Below are positions 20,821 to 32,021 of a stretch of 64,000 bases of DNA, piece by piece. Position numbers and translations under genes: made by a program. The notes below the pieces were generated by a model. That model ran no database searches, had not been told where the DNA came from, and worked only from the letters and a program-made list of their open reading frames with translations. Numbering within the stretch: the first letter of the stretch is position 1; the number at the start of each line of letters is the position of its first letter. Source of the DNA: Coniochaeta sp. PMI_546 (lineage: Eukaryota; Ascomycota; Sordariomycetes; Coniochaetales; Coniochaetaceae); assembly GCA_021432605.1 (NCBI GenBank), contig MU271146.1, positions 124,001 to 188,000 on the forward strand, given 5' to 3'.

Positions 20821-22308
20821 CTACTTGCCAGCCTTCTTCGCCGCCCCCACAAGATCCCTAAGCCCACTGCTGCTTCCGCTCTTACCCTTCGCCTGCCGCT
20901 CCTCTTGCTTCTTCCGCTTCCTCTCGGCCTCCTCGGCCTCCTTCTTCCTGTTCTCCGCCTCCTTCTCCCGCAGCTCTCTGCTCCACTTGTCCTCCCTCAC
21001 CACATCCCTGAACTTGCCGGTGGACAGGGGCTTGCGGGCGGAAGATGGGTTCGGAGTACGTGAGGAGGAAGAGGAGGGGGCGGTCGGGGTGCGCGCGAGG
21101 GAAGCTTGAGAAGACGGGGTGCGTGAGGAAACGGGGGCGTGTCGGGAGGATTGCGACCGGGATGGTGTACCGCGGAGGTCGGAGGGGCGGTCCTTTGTCG
21201 GTCTAGAGGGCTTGTCACGCGTCGAGGTCGTCCGGTCGGGCTGCCGCTGGGATTGAGAGGGATCACGGACTTGAGGACCCTTAGCGACGTCGTTGCGAGT
21301 GTTATCTCGGTCATGTTGCCCAGATGGAACGGGACGAGGGGTGGGATTATCCTTATGCGAGCCCGATGCGGACGACGATGCATAGCCATGAGCAAAGTCA
21401 GCCTCGCTCACGCCCGACTTCTGGCTGGAGTCGAGAAACTGCCGACCAGTCTCCTTGAAGTCTGCAACCTCGCGGGCTAGAGATCGTCCAAACTGCCCAT
21501 CAGTGAACCTGCTGCTGTTGAATCGGCTTCCCTCGACAGGTTCCGGGGAGAGTCGGCCGTGCCCGTGTCCCGTGGCATTGGACGCAGACCGCGTCGGGGT
21601 GGTCCACGCGCTGGGATCGGGGCGGTCGATGGCACGCGGGGTGTCGGACCGGAACGGCTTCGAGGTGAACGGGTTGACGGCCGGGAGTGGCGTCGCGCCG
21701 CTGCCGTCGCTGATGAAGCTTGCTGCTGCTGTTGCGCTTGGGTCGAGGCCGGTCGAGGAGAGGAGAGACGCGGTGGAGACAGAACCATGAACACCAGATT
21801 TGTTCAGGCGCGCATCCATGGGCTCCAGCCGGATTGGGGACAGCAGGGAGCCCGGGCTCAGGGCGCCGCACATGATGGCCGGTGAGCCTAACGGGCTGTC
21901 AGTTATGTTCCCGCTGCGGCGGTAGACAAGCCGGTCGAGGCCGCCCTCCCTTTGATGCGCTAGGGGCGGGAGTCGTGGGGGTGCGTCGACGAGGGTCTGG
22001 GATGAGGGGACGGAGGACTCACCTGTGCCGTCGCTTGTGCTGGCGCTGATCTTGTCGCCTTTCTTGTTGTATCGCCAAGGATACCACCACTTATGGAAGG
22101 ACTCGAGTTGTTGCCGCTCCAGGTCGGGGTCGCGTTTCTTGTTTCGTCGCTTCTTAAAGACGATGGTCATGATCTTGACGGTGACCGCGATGACCAAGAT
22201 GACGGCAATGGTGGCGTACAGCCAGATGAAGTTGAGGTTGGGATTAGAAGGGTGCCCGGGCTTGTCAGGCGCGGTGCCTTGAAGCTCCGGGGAGGAGTCT
22301 GAAGCCAT
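20821..22308 (-). CDS. Single-pass membrane protein with long disordered tail, unknown function (495 aa)
   Basis: Intronless. A short N-terminus (MASDSSPELQGTAPDKPGHP) precedes one hydrophobic helix at about residues 26-52 (FIWLYATIAVILVIAVTVKI), then a basic stop-transfer stretch (KKRRNKKR) and a tryptophan-rich motif (FHKWWYPWRYNKK). Residues from about 85 to 430 are Ser/Pro/Thr/Arg-rich and look disordered. The last 60 residues are a charged Lys/Glu coiled-coil stretch ending in SSGLRDLVGAAKKAGK. No signal peptide is seen; an Nout-Cin orientation follows from the charge. I do not recognise a domain. Size, codon use and the ordered N- and C-ends support a real gene. Confidence 0.75.
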   Translation of the reverse strand: MASDSSPELQGTAPDKPGHPSNPNLNFIWLYATIAVILVIAVTVKIMTIVFKKRRNKKRDPDLERQQLESFHKWWYPWRYNKKGDKISASTSDGTGESSVPSSQTLVDAPPRLPPLAHQREGGLDRLVYRRSGNITDSPLGSPAIMCGALSPGSLLSPIRLEPMDARLNKSGVHGSVSTASLLSSTGLDPSATAAASFISDGSGATPLPAVNPFTSKPFRSDTPRAIDRPDPSAWTTPTRSASNATGHGHGRLSPEPVEGSRFNSSRFTDGQFGRSLAREVADFKETGRQFLDSSQKSGVSEADFAHGYASSSASGSHKDNPTPRPVPSGQHDRDNTRNDVAKGPQVRDPSQSQRQPDRTTSTRDKPSRPTKDRPSDLRGTPSRSQSSRHAPVSSRTPSSQASLARTPTAPSSSSSRTPNPSSARKPLSTGKFRDVVREDKWSRELREKEAENRKKEAEEAERKRKKQEERQAKGKSGSSSGLRDLVGAAKKAGK

Positions 22309-22927
22309 GGTTAGCTGGGGGATGGGGATGCGGAGAGACGAAGCAGAAATGAAGAAGGACAGTGAGGTCAGTCGTTGAGTGTTATGAGGCGGAAAGTGCG
22401 AACGTCAAGCTCGCTAGAATGAGTCGAGTCGCAAGTATTGCGGGTGCGAAGTGCTCGGCGACGTGCTGTCGTCAACGAACAACCTACCTCGCGGGTCTTC
22501 TCTTGGTTTTTCTTCAACAACTTTCGTCGGTCAGGATATGCGTCTCCGTAAAATGTTGCAGAGTGTCAACAAGAGAGATTTATGGTTCCAAGGGCATTCC
22601 GTGAGAGGATTTCCAGTTGCAAGACAGCAGAGTGGACGATGTCGGAAAAAGCCTGGTCAATATATACGATTTGGAAGCCGTCAAAACTCATTTTTACGTC
22701 GTCTTTCATGAACAATAGGGGGAGTATATTTCTTTGACCACATAGATGGCCTCAAAAGCACTAAACGCCTTGTATAGAGCCATCGTTGTCGCAGACAATG
22801 ACCTTGTTATTTCGCAACTCATCAAACTGAAAAAAAGACCATGTCTGAATGCTAAGGGTCAAAGAAATGGTTTAGACAACTGCGTTGCGAAGCAGACTAT
22901 GATGGAAACCCGGCTCCCTGGATGTGA

Positions 22928-23296
22928 CTAAAGCTTTGTCAACTATACACACGCCACGGCGATGCCTTCAAGCAGCTTCATCTGGGTGGTGATGACACTG
23001 GAAAACGTACGCAGCAGTATGGTCTGCGTCCAGATGGTGCCGACACAGCGAACACTGCGAGGCATTGTCATCATGACGATGGTCATCATCTGATCTACGA
23101 TATGGATGGCCACCTCCTTCTCCCCGTCTATGGGACTGTCTTGGGCCTGACCGACGACCAGCACGACGAGGCTCATTACCACGATCCCTGTTATGGCTGC
23201 GATGGATTTTTGGGACACTGGAGACAGCCCCGCAAGAGGTACAGCAGCACACCCACCCATGATGTGCCTGAGACTGGATGTAATAGTTGGGTCTAG
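22928..23296 (+). other. Doubtful His/Asp-rich open frame, opposed by a hydrophobic frame
   Basis: The + frame is open for 122 codons with dense histidine and aspartate (ARHCHHDDGHHLIYDMDG, TDDQHDEAHYHDPCYGCDG) and its first ATG only at 23102. The complementary strand (22943-23314) reads as a hydrophobic 123-codon frame with a possible membrane helix. Because CAT/GAT triplets read as ATG/ATC on the other strand, one composition produces both signals. I cannot decide whether either is coding. Confidence 0.2.
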
Positions 23297-25877
23297 TACC
23301 TGCTCCCTGGTCAAAGACTGTCCCTGCTTGCTTGTATAGGTCGACAGAGATATATATGCCTAGAATTGTGGCTGTGTGGGATCGGAGAAGGGCTCTGGAG
23401 TAACTTGGATTTTGTGTTCTGAAGAGTCTTGTCAGGCAAGTACCAGTTCAAAAAATGGGCATCAGATGTACTTGATGGTGATGTGGTCTCTAGTGCTTCG
23501 ATTTAAGGAGGTCAGACACATTTTCGATAACGGGGTCATGATACAGACAGCTCGATCAGCGCTTCACTATCAGAACAAAGTCACAAGGGACACACCGAAG
23601 GCAGTGTCCCGCTTGACAAGAGTTCACTGATTGCTACCACTCCTCCCAATCTAGGAATTTGCCAGAAGTGATGGTGGGAGAGCCCGATTCAGGGGCTGGG
23701 AGCTGTCTAGACTTCAACTCAAACTCATCGCCTAGATTGGATGCGTTCGGACTAGTCCACTCGTCTTTCATCCATACCTGTACACACACGTACTTGTCTC
23801 GCAACTAAGCACTGACCCCGTAGGCCCGTAGGGGGCGACCCATTTGCAATGCCAGCGACGGTGTGCAGGTGAGACGTGGTGACAATCTTCGTTAGCCAGG
23901 TCGGATACAATGAGCCAATCTGTTGGCCAAACGTATACACCAACCACTTGTCGAAGTGACTAGAGTTGGCCGGGGTTTCGAACAGAGTCAACGCTAGCAT
24001 ACCTTGGTTTAAAATCGACAAGGACAAGGCCAGTAGTGACAAAGGCCTTATTTTAATTTGATATCGTAACACTGAACTGCCTACAGGTATAGTCTCGTTT
24101 GGCGGACTTCTCACGTTCGGAGGTCAGCTTTACTCGATGTACCGCCGCCCATGTGTGTTGACCGGCACAAGGATAATGATGTCTCAGTCTAGGACGACGA
24201 TCGACTTAGCCCGAGCCAACCTTTCATGCCCGCACCGAATGCTCGTCGCTGCGTGTAAGACTGGACTCATGTTTCGACCAGACAGCGCGGCCCACAATGC
24301 TCTCTTGATCCAATGAACGTGGCTGGAGTTGAGACCGTGTCGTCCCCACGAACAGATTTGGAGCTGGGGAATATTGGAGAAATCGCAGCGTCTAGCGACC
24401 ACATGGGGAGTATACGTATTGGGCTTCACATGACTTCGTTCACCACTGTCTCTGCTCTTGGAAAGTCCAGTGACTTGTGGTGCCCACTCGGGCTAGCTGC
24501 ATGTCTGAGTCCGACACAGGCTAGCAGCAGTCAACCGGTGACAGTCGAAAGTGAACTGATGAACCCAAGATGAATATCCAGCCACTACGAGTCATGAACT
24601 CGCCGGGAATTAAGCTTGTGGCTACCTATAAGGTCAAAGCACCTCTAGCGATGCAGGAGCACGGTTCGCAAGAGGTGCCGGTTTTAGCTGCTGTTGCGGA
24701 TACTGCGTATTTCGAGCCATCTCGTTCAGATCTGTGGCATTCCGTTACCCCAAGTGCAATTGGGACGGCAAACTGGCACAGAAACGGTTAGATTTGGCGA
24801 ACTGTCACGGTCCGGCCACTCCCCAGACCTACTTCGCTGCAGCCGGACCAGAGCTATTATTGGCGATGGCCCGCTCGCCGTCTGGGATCCGGTGTCTTGT
24901 TGGTTTGGAGGGTCGCGTAATAGACATCGCAAAGCCGTCTTCGGCAGTCTCTCCCGTTGTGCGATTTGCCGGCTGACCGAGTTCTGTGATAAGTGCGGCC
25001 ACGTTTCTTTCACCCAGAAGTCGGGACCACGGGGGGTTACACTGTCGTCGGTGGGCAACCCAAAGGGGCAGGCAAAGGGGCAACAGGAACGTGGTTTTGG
25101 GATGCGTACCTTGCATATGGATTCACGATGCAATGTCCGTGCATGGCGACCATGTTCGTCGTGAACATGTTTGCAGGGTTGGCTTGCAGCACGTCCCAAT
25201 AGTCGCAACGTGCCCAATCGAGCGTGGGGACCACGGCGTTTCTTTAGCGTACAGTTAGTGAAGAGAGCCCAACTGGATGTCTCCCTGATGAGCCCGCTAG
25301 CTGCTGGTCGAGAGCTCTATAAACCCCTCATTCTGGAAAGCTCCAACTGCTACACTAAGAGGCGCCGCAATCATGCCATTAGCCTTGCATGAGTACCTGA
25401 CGATCATGGAACGTTCTTCCCACGTACCTTTCAATTATAACCTACCACAGTAAGCCGGGTCCACGCGCTCATTCCGTCCCCCGATTTCATCTTTGTGAGT
25501 TTATCATGGCGAGATAGGACGGAAGCCAGAAGTAGACGGGATACAAAGATGCTTGTCGCCAATCGATAGTGGCTGCGCAGGGTCGACAGCCATCGTCGCG
25601 GCCGCAGACACGGACGTAAGTGCCCGGTCAGTGGTTACGGCGCATTAGTCGCCGCTACTGTGGTACTAGTCGATGCTCCCAGGGGAGGAGAACTTGACCC
25701 TAACTTGACCCTTGTTTGCGGCAAAAATTTAATTTGTCTTTCGATGTTTGGTGTCTCCTGCATGTTCGGTGCAGGAAGTGGAAAGGAAGGAGCGATCCAG
25801 GCCGGGGGGTTAGCCAACTGGAGTACAGTCACGGTGGGTTGTTGCCCTTGTTGCCCTTGTAGCTCTTGTTGCCGTAA

Positions 25878-25900
25878 CTAAGGTAGCTAGTGTACCTTAG
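25878..25900. repeat. Inverted repeat CTAAGGTA / TACCTTAG
   Basis: Perfect 8-bp arms separated by 7 nt. Member of the dispersed small-palindrome family. Confidence 0.7.
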
Positions 25901-26837
25901 GCAAGTGTATCCTTGGACTTTCCCGCGGTTGTGAAGAAGGCAAGAGCGTCTCTGTCTTGTGTTCGCTTTTGTTGATTTCCATTGTTTTCCCACTCCCTCG
26001 TTCCTTCTCTTCAAGTTTGCCATTGTAACTTGTGCGATATCGAGTCCAGACGGTGCATCGAGTCTCTTCTCCCTTGCAGGTTGCAGGTTTGTTTGTTGTT
26101 CAAGTCATAACGAATACTTGAGGAAAGCAAGCTCAGTCGACAAAACGACCACCTCCTTTCTTGCGCAGGAGACCCTCTTCCCCGCCTTCATTTCTGTCGA
26201 CCCTCGACCCGAGACCTTCCAGAGCCGTCGCAGTTGGACTCTCTGATCACCAACTTTATGCGAACGTGACGTGGAATGAAGACATTTGAAAGAGGTACTT
26301 GAGCTCAGAACACACCTACTGGTGAGGTCATTGCGTTTGAATTCCAGTTTGCGACGTGGGACAGAGTGATGAGTACGTTGGGGAAAGCCGAGAAAGCAGG
26401 TGGCCTGGTGCTCTCTCTATAAGAGAACACCTCGGATCTGCTGGACAGCTAATAGACAGCTAAGTCATTGCATTGGAACAACTTGGCGGCATAAACGTCC
26501 CCTAATGCGCTCCCTGCTGGATTCTTATGACTGATCCTTTCTCCTTCTTGCTATCACCTCCGCATCCAGTCTTTCCGTGGCACAGTTCCTAATCCTGAGC
26601 TCTTACTAACAAGACCAAAGGTTCACCAGCGATCACGTCGGAACCAGGAACCGCAGTTTATACCCTGAAGCGCTATCTTATCGCCCATTTGCAACACAAA
26701 TTGTCAATTGGCTATTCCCGGTCTCGGCCCGGCACAAAACGAACCGGAGATCACTCCCGCCGACCCCACCGACCCCGTTCCGTCGACCCCTCCAATTCGA
26801 CGACCGCTGCCGGCGCACGGCAGACCGCTGATCTATA

Positions 26838-28703
26838 ATGGGCTTATTCTCCCGTAAGGATAAACACAACAAAGCAAAACCAGCCCTCGAGCCGTCAAAC
26901 TCCCACACGTCTCTGCATTCTGGTTCCTCCATCAAGTCACCCGCACCCACCTCAGGTTTTGGCCGCCTGAATCGAACGTCGGCCGGCACAGGAAGCGCGA
27001 GCGGCCCAGGAACACCCTTGACTCCTTTCTCACCCACCCACAGCATGGCGAAAGTTGACCTTCCCCGGCCACCTGACCCCCAGCTGGACCCGGTCGGGTA
27101 TCTGCGAAGCCTGAATGCCGTCAGGGAGCGATGCAGCATCGTCACCGATAAGGCTCTGCGGAATGACCTTCACCATTTCGACGTAGATATGAGGAAGTTC
27201 GATGACGTGGTGACATTTGTCGCTAATATCATCAAGGTGAGAATGAGGCGGTCAACAGCCATGACCAATCACCATGATAACATCAAGAGTCAGACATTAA
27301 CCATGTGCTCGACTTAGAGAGATTACGACGCCCCCTTCACGAGCATCCCGCCGCACGGTCGGCATCAGCACTTTGCGGTCGGCGGCCGCGACCGCGTAGC
27401 TCACCTCCTATCAACTTTCCCAGAGGATGTGGATAATACAGAGAAGTGCAGACGATTGATCGACCTGTTCCTGGTCAGCGTGCTTCTTGACGCTGGTGCC
27501 GGCACACAGTGGAGCTTCAAGAGCACGGAGAATGGAAAGGTTTACAGGCGCTCGGAGGGTATTGCTGTGGCGAGCTTGGAGATGTTCAAGACGGTAAGGG
27601 GTAGACGTTCGAATGGGTAAAAACCTGAACTGACGTGAAAGTAGGGTCTCTTTTCTAGCAACAAGAACAACAAATATCAGGTTGACAAGACGGCGCTTCG
27701 ACAGCTTACCGTTGGTCAGCTCGCGCAAGGACTCCAATCTCGCCCTGGCAACGAGATGGCAGGCCTGGAGGGGCGGACTTCGCTCTTGGTGAGGTTGGCC
27801 GATGCACTCGACGAGAGGAAGGAGTTCTTCGGCGAAGAAGGCCGGCCAGGCAACATGCTAGGTAAGCGACGCCTGGCCTATTCTCTGAATGACGTCGTCT
27901 AATAAGTGACTCAAGATTATCTTCTTTCCCACCCCTTGACACAAGCATCAAGCACGGTGATCGTCCCAATTCCTGTCCTCTGGGACGTACTCCTCAATGG
28001 TCTGATGCGGATCTGGCCAGCCTCTCGCACGGCAATCAACGGTATCTCACTCGGAGACGCTTGGCCTTGCAGCTCAATGCCTCAGCCGACACAGCTACCG
28101 AGCAGTCCGACCTTTTCGCCGTTCCCTAACAGCAGCGGGCAGCCCACCGTTGCGCCCTGGGAGAGCATTCTTCCCTTCCACAAGCTCACCCAGTGGCTCA
28201 CATACTCGCTTATGCAGCCCATGCAGAGCATCATGAAGATTCAATTTGCCGGCGCCGAGCTTCTCACGGGTCTGCCAGAGTATCGGAACGGTGGTCTTTT
28301 CATTGACCTGGGTGTGTTGACGCTGAAGAAGGAAGACGAAGTGCGCGGCCTCCAAAACTACTCCAAGTACTGCGAGCGGACCGGGTCCAGCGGCGTCGAG
28401 GTCGCACCGATGTTTGAGCCGGGTGACGACGTGATTGTTGAGTGGAGAGGCGTAACTGTGGGATTCCTCGACAAACTCTGCGTCGAGATCAATAGGGTGC
28501 TGGCCCCGGAGCTGGCCGGCAATGAGCTCAGTTTACCGCAGGTCTTGGAAGCTGGAAGCTGGAAGGTAAGAAGTCTGTTTGTCTGTTGTACTGAGAACAT
28601 GTAGCTAACTGGATACCAGGGTGGACGAGAAATGGCGGAAATGTCTCGCCCAAACACCAAGGAGCCGCCTATCCTGATTGACAGCGACGGGACTGTCTTC
28701 TAG
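26838..28703 (+). CDS. URC4: DUF1688 protein, uracil catabolism protein Urc4 (urg3-like)
   Basis: Five exons: 26838..27236, 27318..27593, 27645..27861, 27916..28565, 28620..28703; 541 aa. After a disordered Ser/Pro N-terminus of about 75 residues, the DUF1688 domain begins at DPVGYLRSLNAVRERCSIVT and runs to the family-typical end ILIDSDGTVF. Recognisable inner blocks are RDYDAPFTSIPPHGRHQHF, STFPEDVDNTEKCRRLIDLF, FKSTENGKVYRRSEGIAVAS, RTSLLVRLADAL and GAELLTGLPEYRNGGLFIDL. Members (Lachancea URC4, fission yeast urg3) are needed to use or respond to uracil as nitrogen source, but the reaction is not defined. All four introns (81, 51, 54, 54 nt) have GT-AG ends and keep frame. No other URC gene is adjacent. 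Confidence 0.92.
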
Positions 28704-29578
28704 AATGGTAGCTTTGCGGGTCATTACTGTCGGACCGAACAGGCAGCGTCAGGTATTTTGCTCGTGCGCTGCTGTGCTGGACTTCAAGGCCGAGTAGAAC
28801 CATTACGCCATAACATGCCCCTTGACCGGACGCACGATGCTATGAGGGATAGGATATGGGTTTGCTGGCCGCCTGGCACTTCTGGAGTAGCCGCGGTGGT
28901 TTATTGTTTGTTCCTGGACACACAGCGGCGCCTGTGAAGAACTATTTGATAATGGCTAGTGCTGCTTTTAGCATGCCTGCCTACCATAAATCGATGCCTG
29001 CATTCTAGTCTTGTTAGCAATGCATACGAGCTTCATTCTTCACGCTTCACTCACTTTGATGGGCTAGGATATAAGAGGTCCAGGGACTTTTTGAGGAAGA
29101 GAGGATCACACGATGCAACGGCTTATATGTATAGATTGCACAATTCTCATTATGACGAACAAACATGGCTGAGCTTCACCTCGGAGTATCTTACTTGTAG
29201 GTCAATTACCGTCGGCGAGTTGTGTACCTCCGCCTTCACGATGATAGATACTTGTTCGTCATTAGTACGACTCTTGTGTCCAGATTGTCGAGTTTGATGA
29301 CGAGCATGTGAATCCAATGTAAATGGTAGCTGAGCTTGCCCGTTGCTGACTGGCCACAATACATAGTAAATGGAGTGCCAGGCTAGGCACACCCCGCCGC
29401 CGCCGGCGCCATAAATGTAGTAGTAAGGTAGCTCCCTTACCCCACACCACTGATTGCGCACCCCTACCGTCCTTGTATCGCGGTTTTTGGCAGCACCGAC
29501 AGTAAATTCTATATAAACTTCCTCTTCCTTTTGTCTACCTTATCATCATCTTCTGCCTTTTTTGTGCTAACCATAGCC
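28704..29578. other. Intergenic, 875 bp
   Basis: Downstream flank of URC4 and promoter of the heptad-repeat gene. It contains an inverted repeat GTAAGG/CCTTAC at 29423-29440. No gene seen. Confidence 0.5.
29510..29517 (+). promoter_or_regulatory. TATA box of the heptad-repeat gene
   Basis: TATATAAA, 62 nt before the ATG at 29579, followed by a C/T-rich stretch. Spacing fits a fungal core promoter. Confidence 0.5.
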
Positions 29579-29758
29579 ATGGCCGAGAATCAGCTACTTC
29601 AACAGGTCATCGTCCAGAACCAGCAGATCGTCGCCCAGAACCAGCAGGTCGTCGCCCAGAACCAGCAGGTCGTCGCCCAGAACCAGCAGATTGTCGACCA
29701 GGACCAGCAGTTGTTCGGCCAGCTTAACAAATTACTGGCCAACACCAGCAGCTGTTAA
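29579..29758 (+). CDS. Short Gln-rich heptad-repeat protein (59 aa), possibly a truncated remnant
   Basis: MAENQLLQQVIVQNQQ is followed by repeated seven-residue units of the form VVAQNQQ / IVAQNQQ encoded by 21-nt tandem units (roughly 29605-29725), then a diverged end (LFGQLNKLLANTSSC). The spacing of Ile/Val/Leu and paired Gln suggests an amphipathic coiled coil or a polar-zipper assembly segment. It has a TATA box and a good ATG context (GCCATGG). The 21-nt repeat pattern continues after the stop in another frame (see next entry), so this may be the 5' part of a once longer gene. Family not recognised; function unknown. Confidence 0.45.
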   Translation: MAENQLLQQVIVQNQQIVAQNQQVVAQNQQVVAQNQQIVDQDQQLFGQLNKLLANTSSC

Positions 29759-30078
29759 TCAATATCCAGCAGATCTTCGCTCATACCGAGCAGATCATCG
29801 TTCAACACCAACAGCTCCAGGCTAATATCTACGGGATCCATTTTCAACTTGTCAATAACAAGATTCGGGCCTAGAACGCTTGCAATCAACAAAATCTTCA
29901 ACCTCTTCTAAATCTTCAAACTAGCTTACCTATCCAACAGTACCCCGATACGGCTATTGTAATCTTCGGTCTACCAAAGAATATAGTTATCATAATCCTC
30001 CAGGCTTTACAAGTACAGTTCCATCCTCAGGGCCTTGTTAACGAGCTAAGGGCGACCCTCTATCGGGAACTGCTCTAG
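29759..30078 (+). pseudogene. Decayed downstream continuation of the heptad-repeat gene
   Basis: Read from 29761, the sequence gives NIQQIFAHTEQIIVQHQQLQ, keeping the seven-residue Gln-Gln period of the gene just upstream but in a shifted frame. After one in-frame stop (29872-29874) it stays open to a TAG at 30076-30078, with NACNQQNLQPLLNLQTSLPI and a hydrophobic segment. The last unit of the intact gene is 20 rather than 21 nt long, which explains the frame change. Codons become more A/T-ending downstream. An intron joining the two parts is not obvious. Reading it as a broken host gene is inference. Confidence 0.45.
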
Positions 30079-30239
30079 CCATTTTATGGACCAATCAGAT
30101 TCACACCTGTGACTGGATTGCAGCCTCATCGCCAGTACGTACCTTTACTTCATCCAACAACATTTCATCCGTCAGCCTCGCATCTTCAACATTCAACATT
30201 CAACAAGGGCACTATCGTCAAGCACACATATCGCGCACG

Positions 30240-31702
30240 ATGGCGGGTGCACCGCAAGAACTTCCCAAGCTCCTTTGGAACACGGAGAGCGTCAAGGATG
30301 TCGCAGAATCTGTTGGTATCTCGTCGCTGAACGAGGAAGCTCTGAGGACCCTCTCACAGGACGTCGAGTACCGAATTGGCCAGGTCATCGTCGAGGCGCT
30401 GCGCTTCATGCGAGCCGCGAATCGCACAACCCTTACAGTCCAAGATATATCGCAGGCAATGAAGGTCTTGGATGTCGAACCACTCTACGGCTACGACTCC
30501 ACGCGACCACTTCGGTATGGCGAAGCCAGCCTAGGACCGGGCCAACCTCTGTTCTACATCGAGGACGAGGAGGTTGACTTCGAGAAACTCATCAACGCGC
30601 CGTTACCCAAGGTGCCGCGTGATATGACATTTACTGGTATGTTCACCCTCTACATCACCGTTACCTGACGGACACAGGCTAATATCTCCAAGCCCACTGG
30701 CTAGCAATAGAAGGCGTCCAACCCGCCATCCCTCAAAACCCAACCTCAGCCGAGACATCCTCCAAAGAGCTCCTCCCCAAGGGCCCCGGCGCCAACCCAG
30801 CCCTCGCCGCCCTAGCAGGCAACGACAATGTTTCCTTCCGGCCGGCGGTCAAGCACGTCATCTCCAAGGAACTCGTCCTCTACTTCGACAAGATCCAAGC
30901 CGCCATCCTGGACGAGGACCCGGACGAAGAGAAGATCCGCTTCCGCGCCGCAGCCCTGGAGTCCGTCCGCTCGGACCCGGGACTGCATCAGCTCCTGCCC
31001 TACTTCGTTACCTTCATCACGAACCAGGTCACGCATAGGCTGGACGACACCTTCGTCCTCCGGCAGATGATGGAGCTCACCGAGGCCATCATTGCGAACC
31101 CGCACATGTTCCTCGAGCCCTACGCCAGCGCCCTGTCGGTCCCCGTCCTGACCTGCCTCATGAGCCGGCGCCTCGGCGGCGCCGAGGACGAGATGGACGC
31201 CGTGGTGGAGCAGTACAAGCTCCGCGAGTTCTCGGCCAGCCTGCTCGGCACCATCGCCAAGAAGTACAGCAGGGGCAACTCGCTGCTCCGCCCGAAGCTG
31301 ACGCGGACGTGCCTCAAGTACTTCCTCGACCCGACGCGGTCGCCGGCCGTGCTCTTCGGCGCCGTCAAGGGCCTGGCGGAGGTCGGCGGGCCGGAGGCGG
31401 TGAGGGTGCTGCTCATTCCGAACCTGAAGCCGTTCGACGAGGCGATACTGCGGCCGCTCAAGGAGAAGGGCGAGGCGGCCGGGCTGGAGCTCGAGGCGTT
31501 GGTGGGGGGCATCATGTCCGCGCTCTGGAGTGTGTGTAACGGGCCGCGCGAGGCGTTGGAGGCGAAGACGGGTCCGCCTACGGAGCAGGCGGTGAGGGAT
31601 GAGCTTGTCGAGTTTGTCGGCGAGACTATCGGTGAGCAGATTGCGAGGTCGAGGAAGGAGGCGCTCATCAAGGCTGTGTTGGAGGCGAAGGCTTTCGAGT
31701 GA
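30240..31702 (+). CDS. TAF6: Transcription initiation factor TFIID subunit 6 (TAF6)
   Basis: Two exons, 30240..30636 and 30693..31702, 468 aa; a 56-nt intron with GTATGT donor. An N-terminal histone fold (about residues 6-72: [28 protein letters not shown]-like helix, [20 protein letters not shown]) is followed by the diagnostic TAF6 block [20 protein letters not shown] and the spliced motif [19 protein letters not shown]. The rest is the helical HEAT-like TAF6 C domain ([55 protein letters not shown]). TAF6 pairs with TAF9 in TFIID and SAGA in the nucleus. Convergent with SDHC. Confidence 0.95.
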
Positions 31703-32021
31703 AACTTTTAAGATCACAGTTATGATTCAGGGTCAGACAGGGTCCAGGTGGTGGCGTTTGGCGTACTGGCTGTAATGGATAGCCACAATAGGGGTGGTCT
31801 TCATGGCTGGCAATCATAGTGGATTTAGGGAACCAAAAGGAATATGAATACTCGGTTTGTTACCGGCGACAGTACATATATCTTTCACACTGAGTCCTCG
31901 ACTCACTCTCTAACCAAGCCACCAAATTCTCCGGAGACAGACGACCGGCCAGATTTGGTTGTACTAATAACCAATCTTTCCAACCCTCAAGTGATGCGCC
32001 ATTTCCCCCAATTCACCCCAT
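31703..32021. other. Convergent 3' spacer, TAF6 / SDHC
   Basis: 319 bp between two stop codons; 3' untranslated and polyadenylation sequence expected. No open frame of note. Confidence 0.5.

Larger units (their letters stand above)
22309..26837. other. Intergenic, 4.5 kb, largest gap; ambiguous open frames only
   Basis: No gene is supported. About 22928-23296 is open on both strands, and about 24694-25258 is open in several frames on both strands, none recognisable. A perfect inverted repeat CTAAGGTA/TACCTTAG lies at 25878-25900. The last kilobase before 26838 is C/T-rich in places and should hold the promoter of the Urc4 gene. Confidence 0.45.

Noticed and set aside
22746-22931. 61-codon frame with a faint ankyrin-like pattern
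   Set aside because: Only one weak unit, no consensus TPLHxAA, no continuation.
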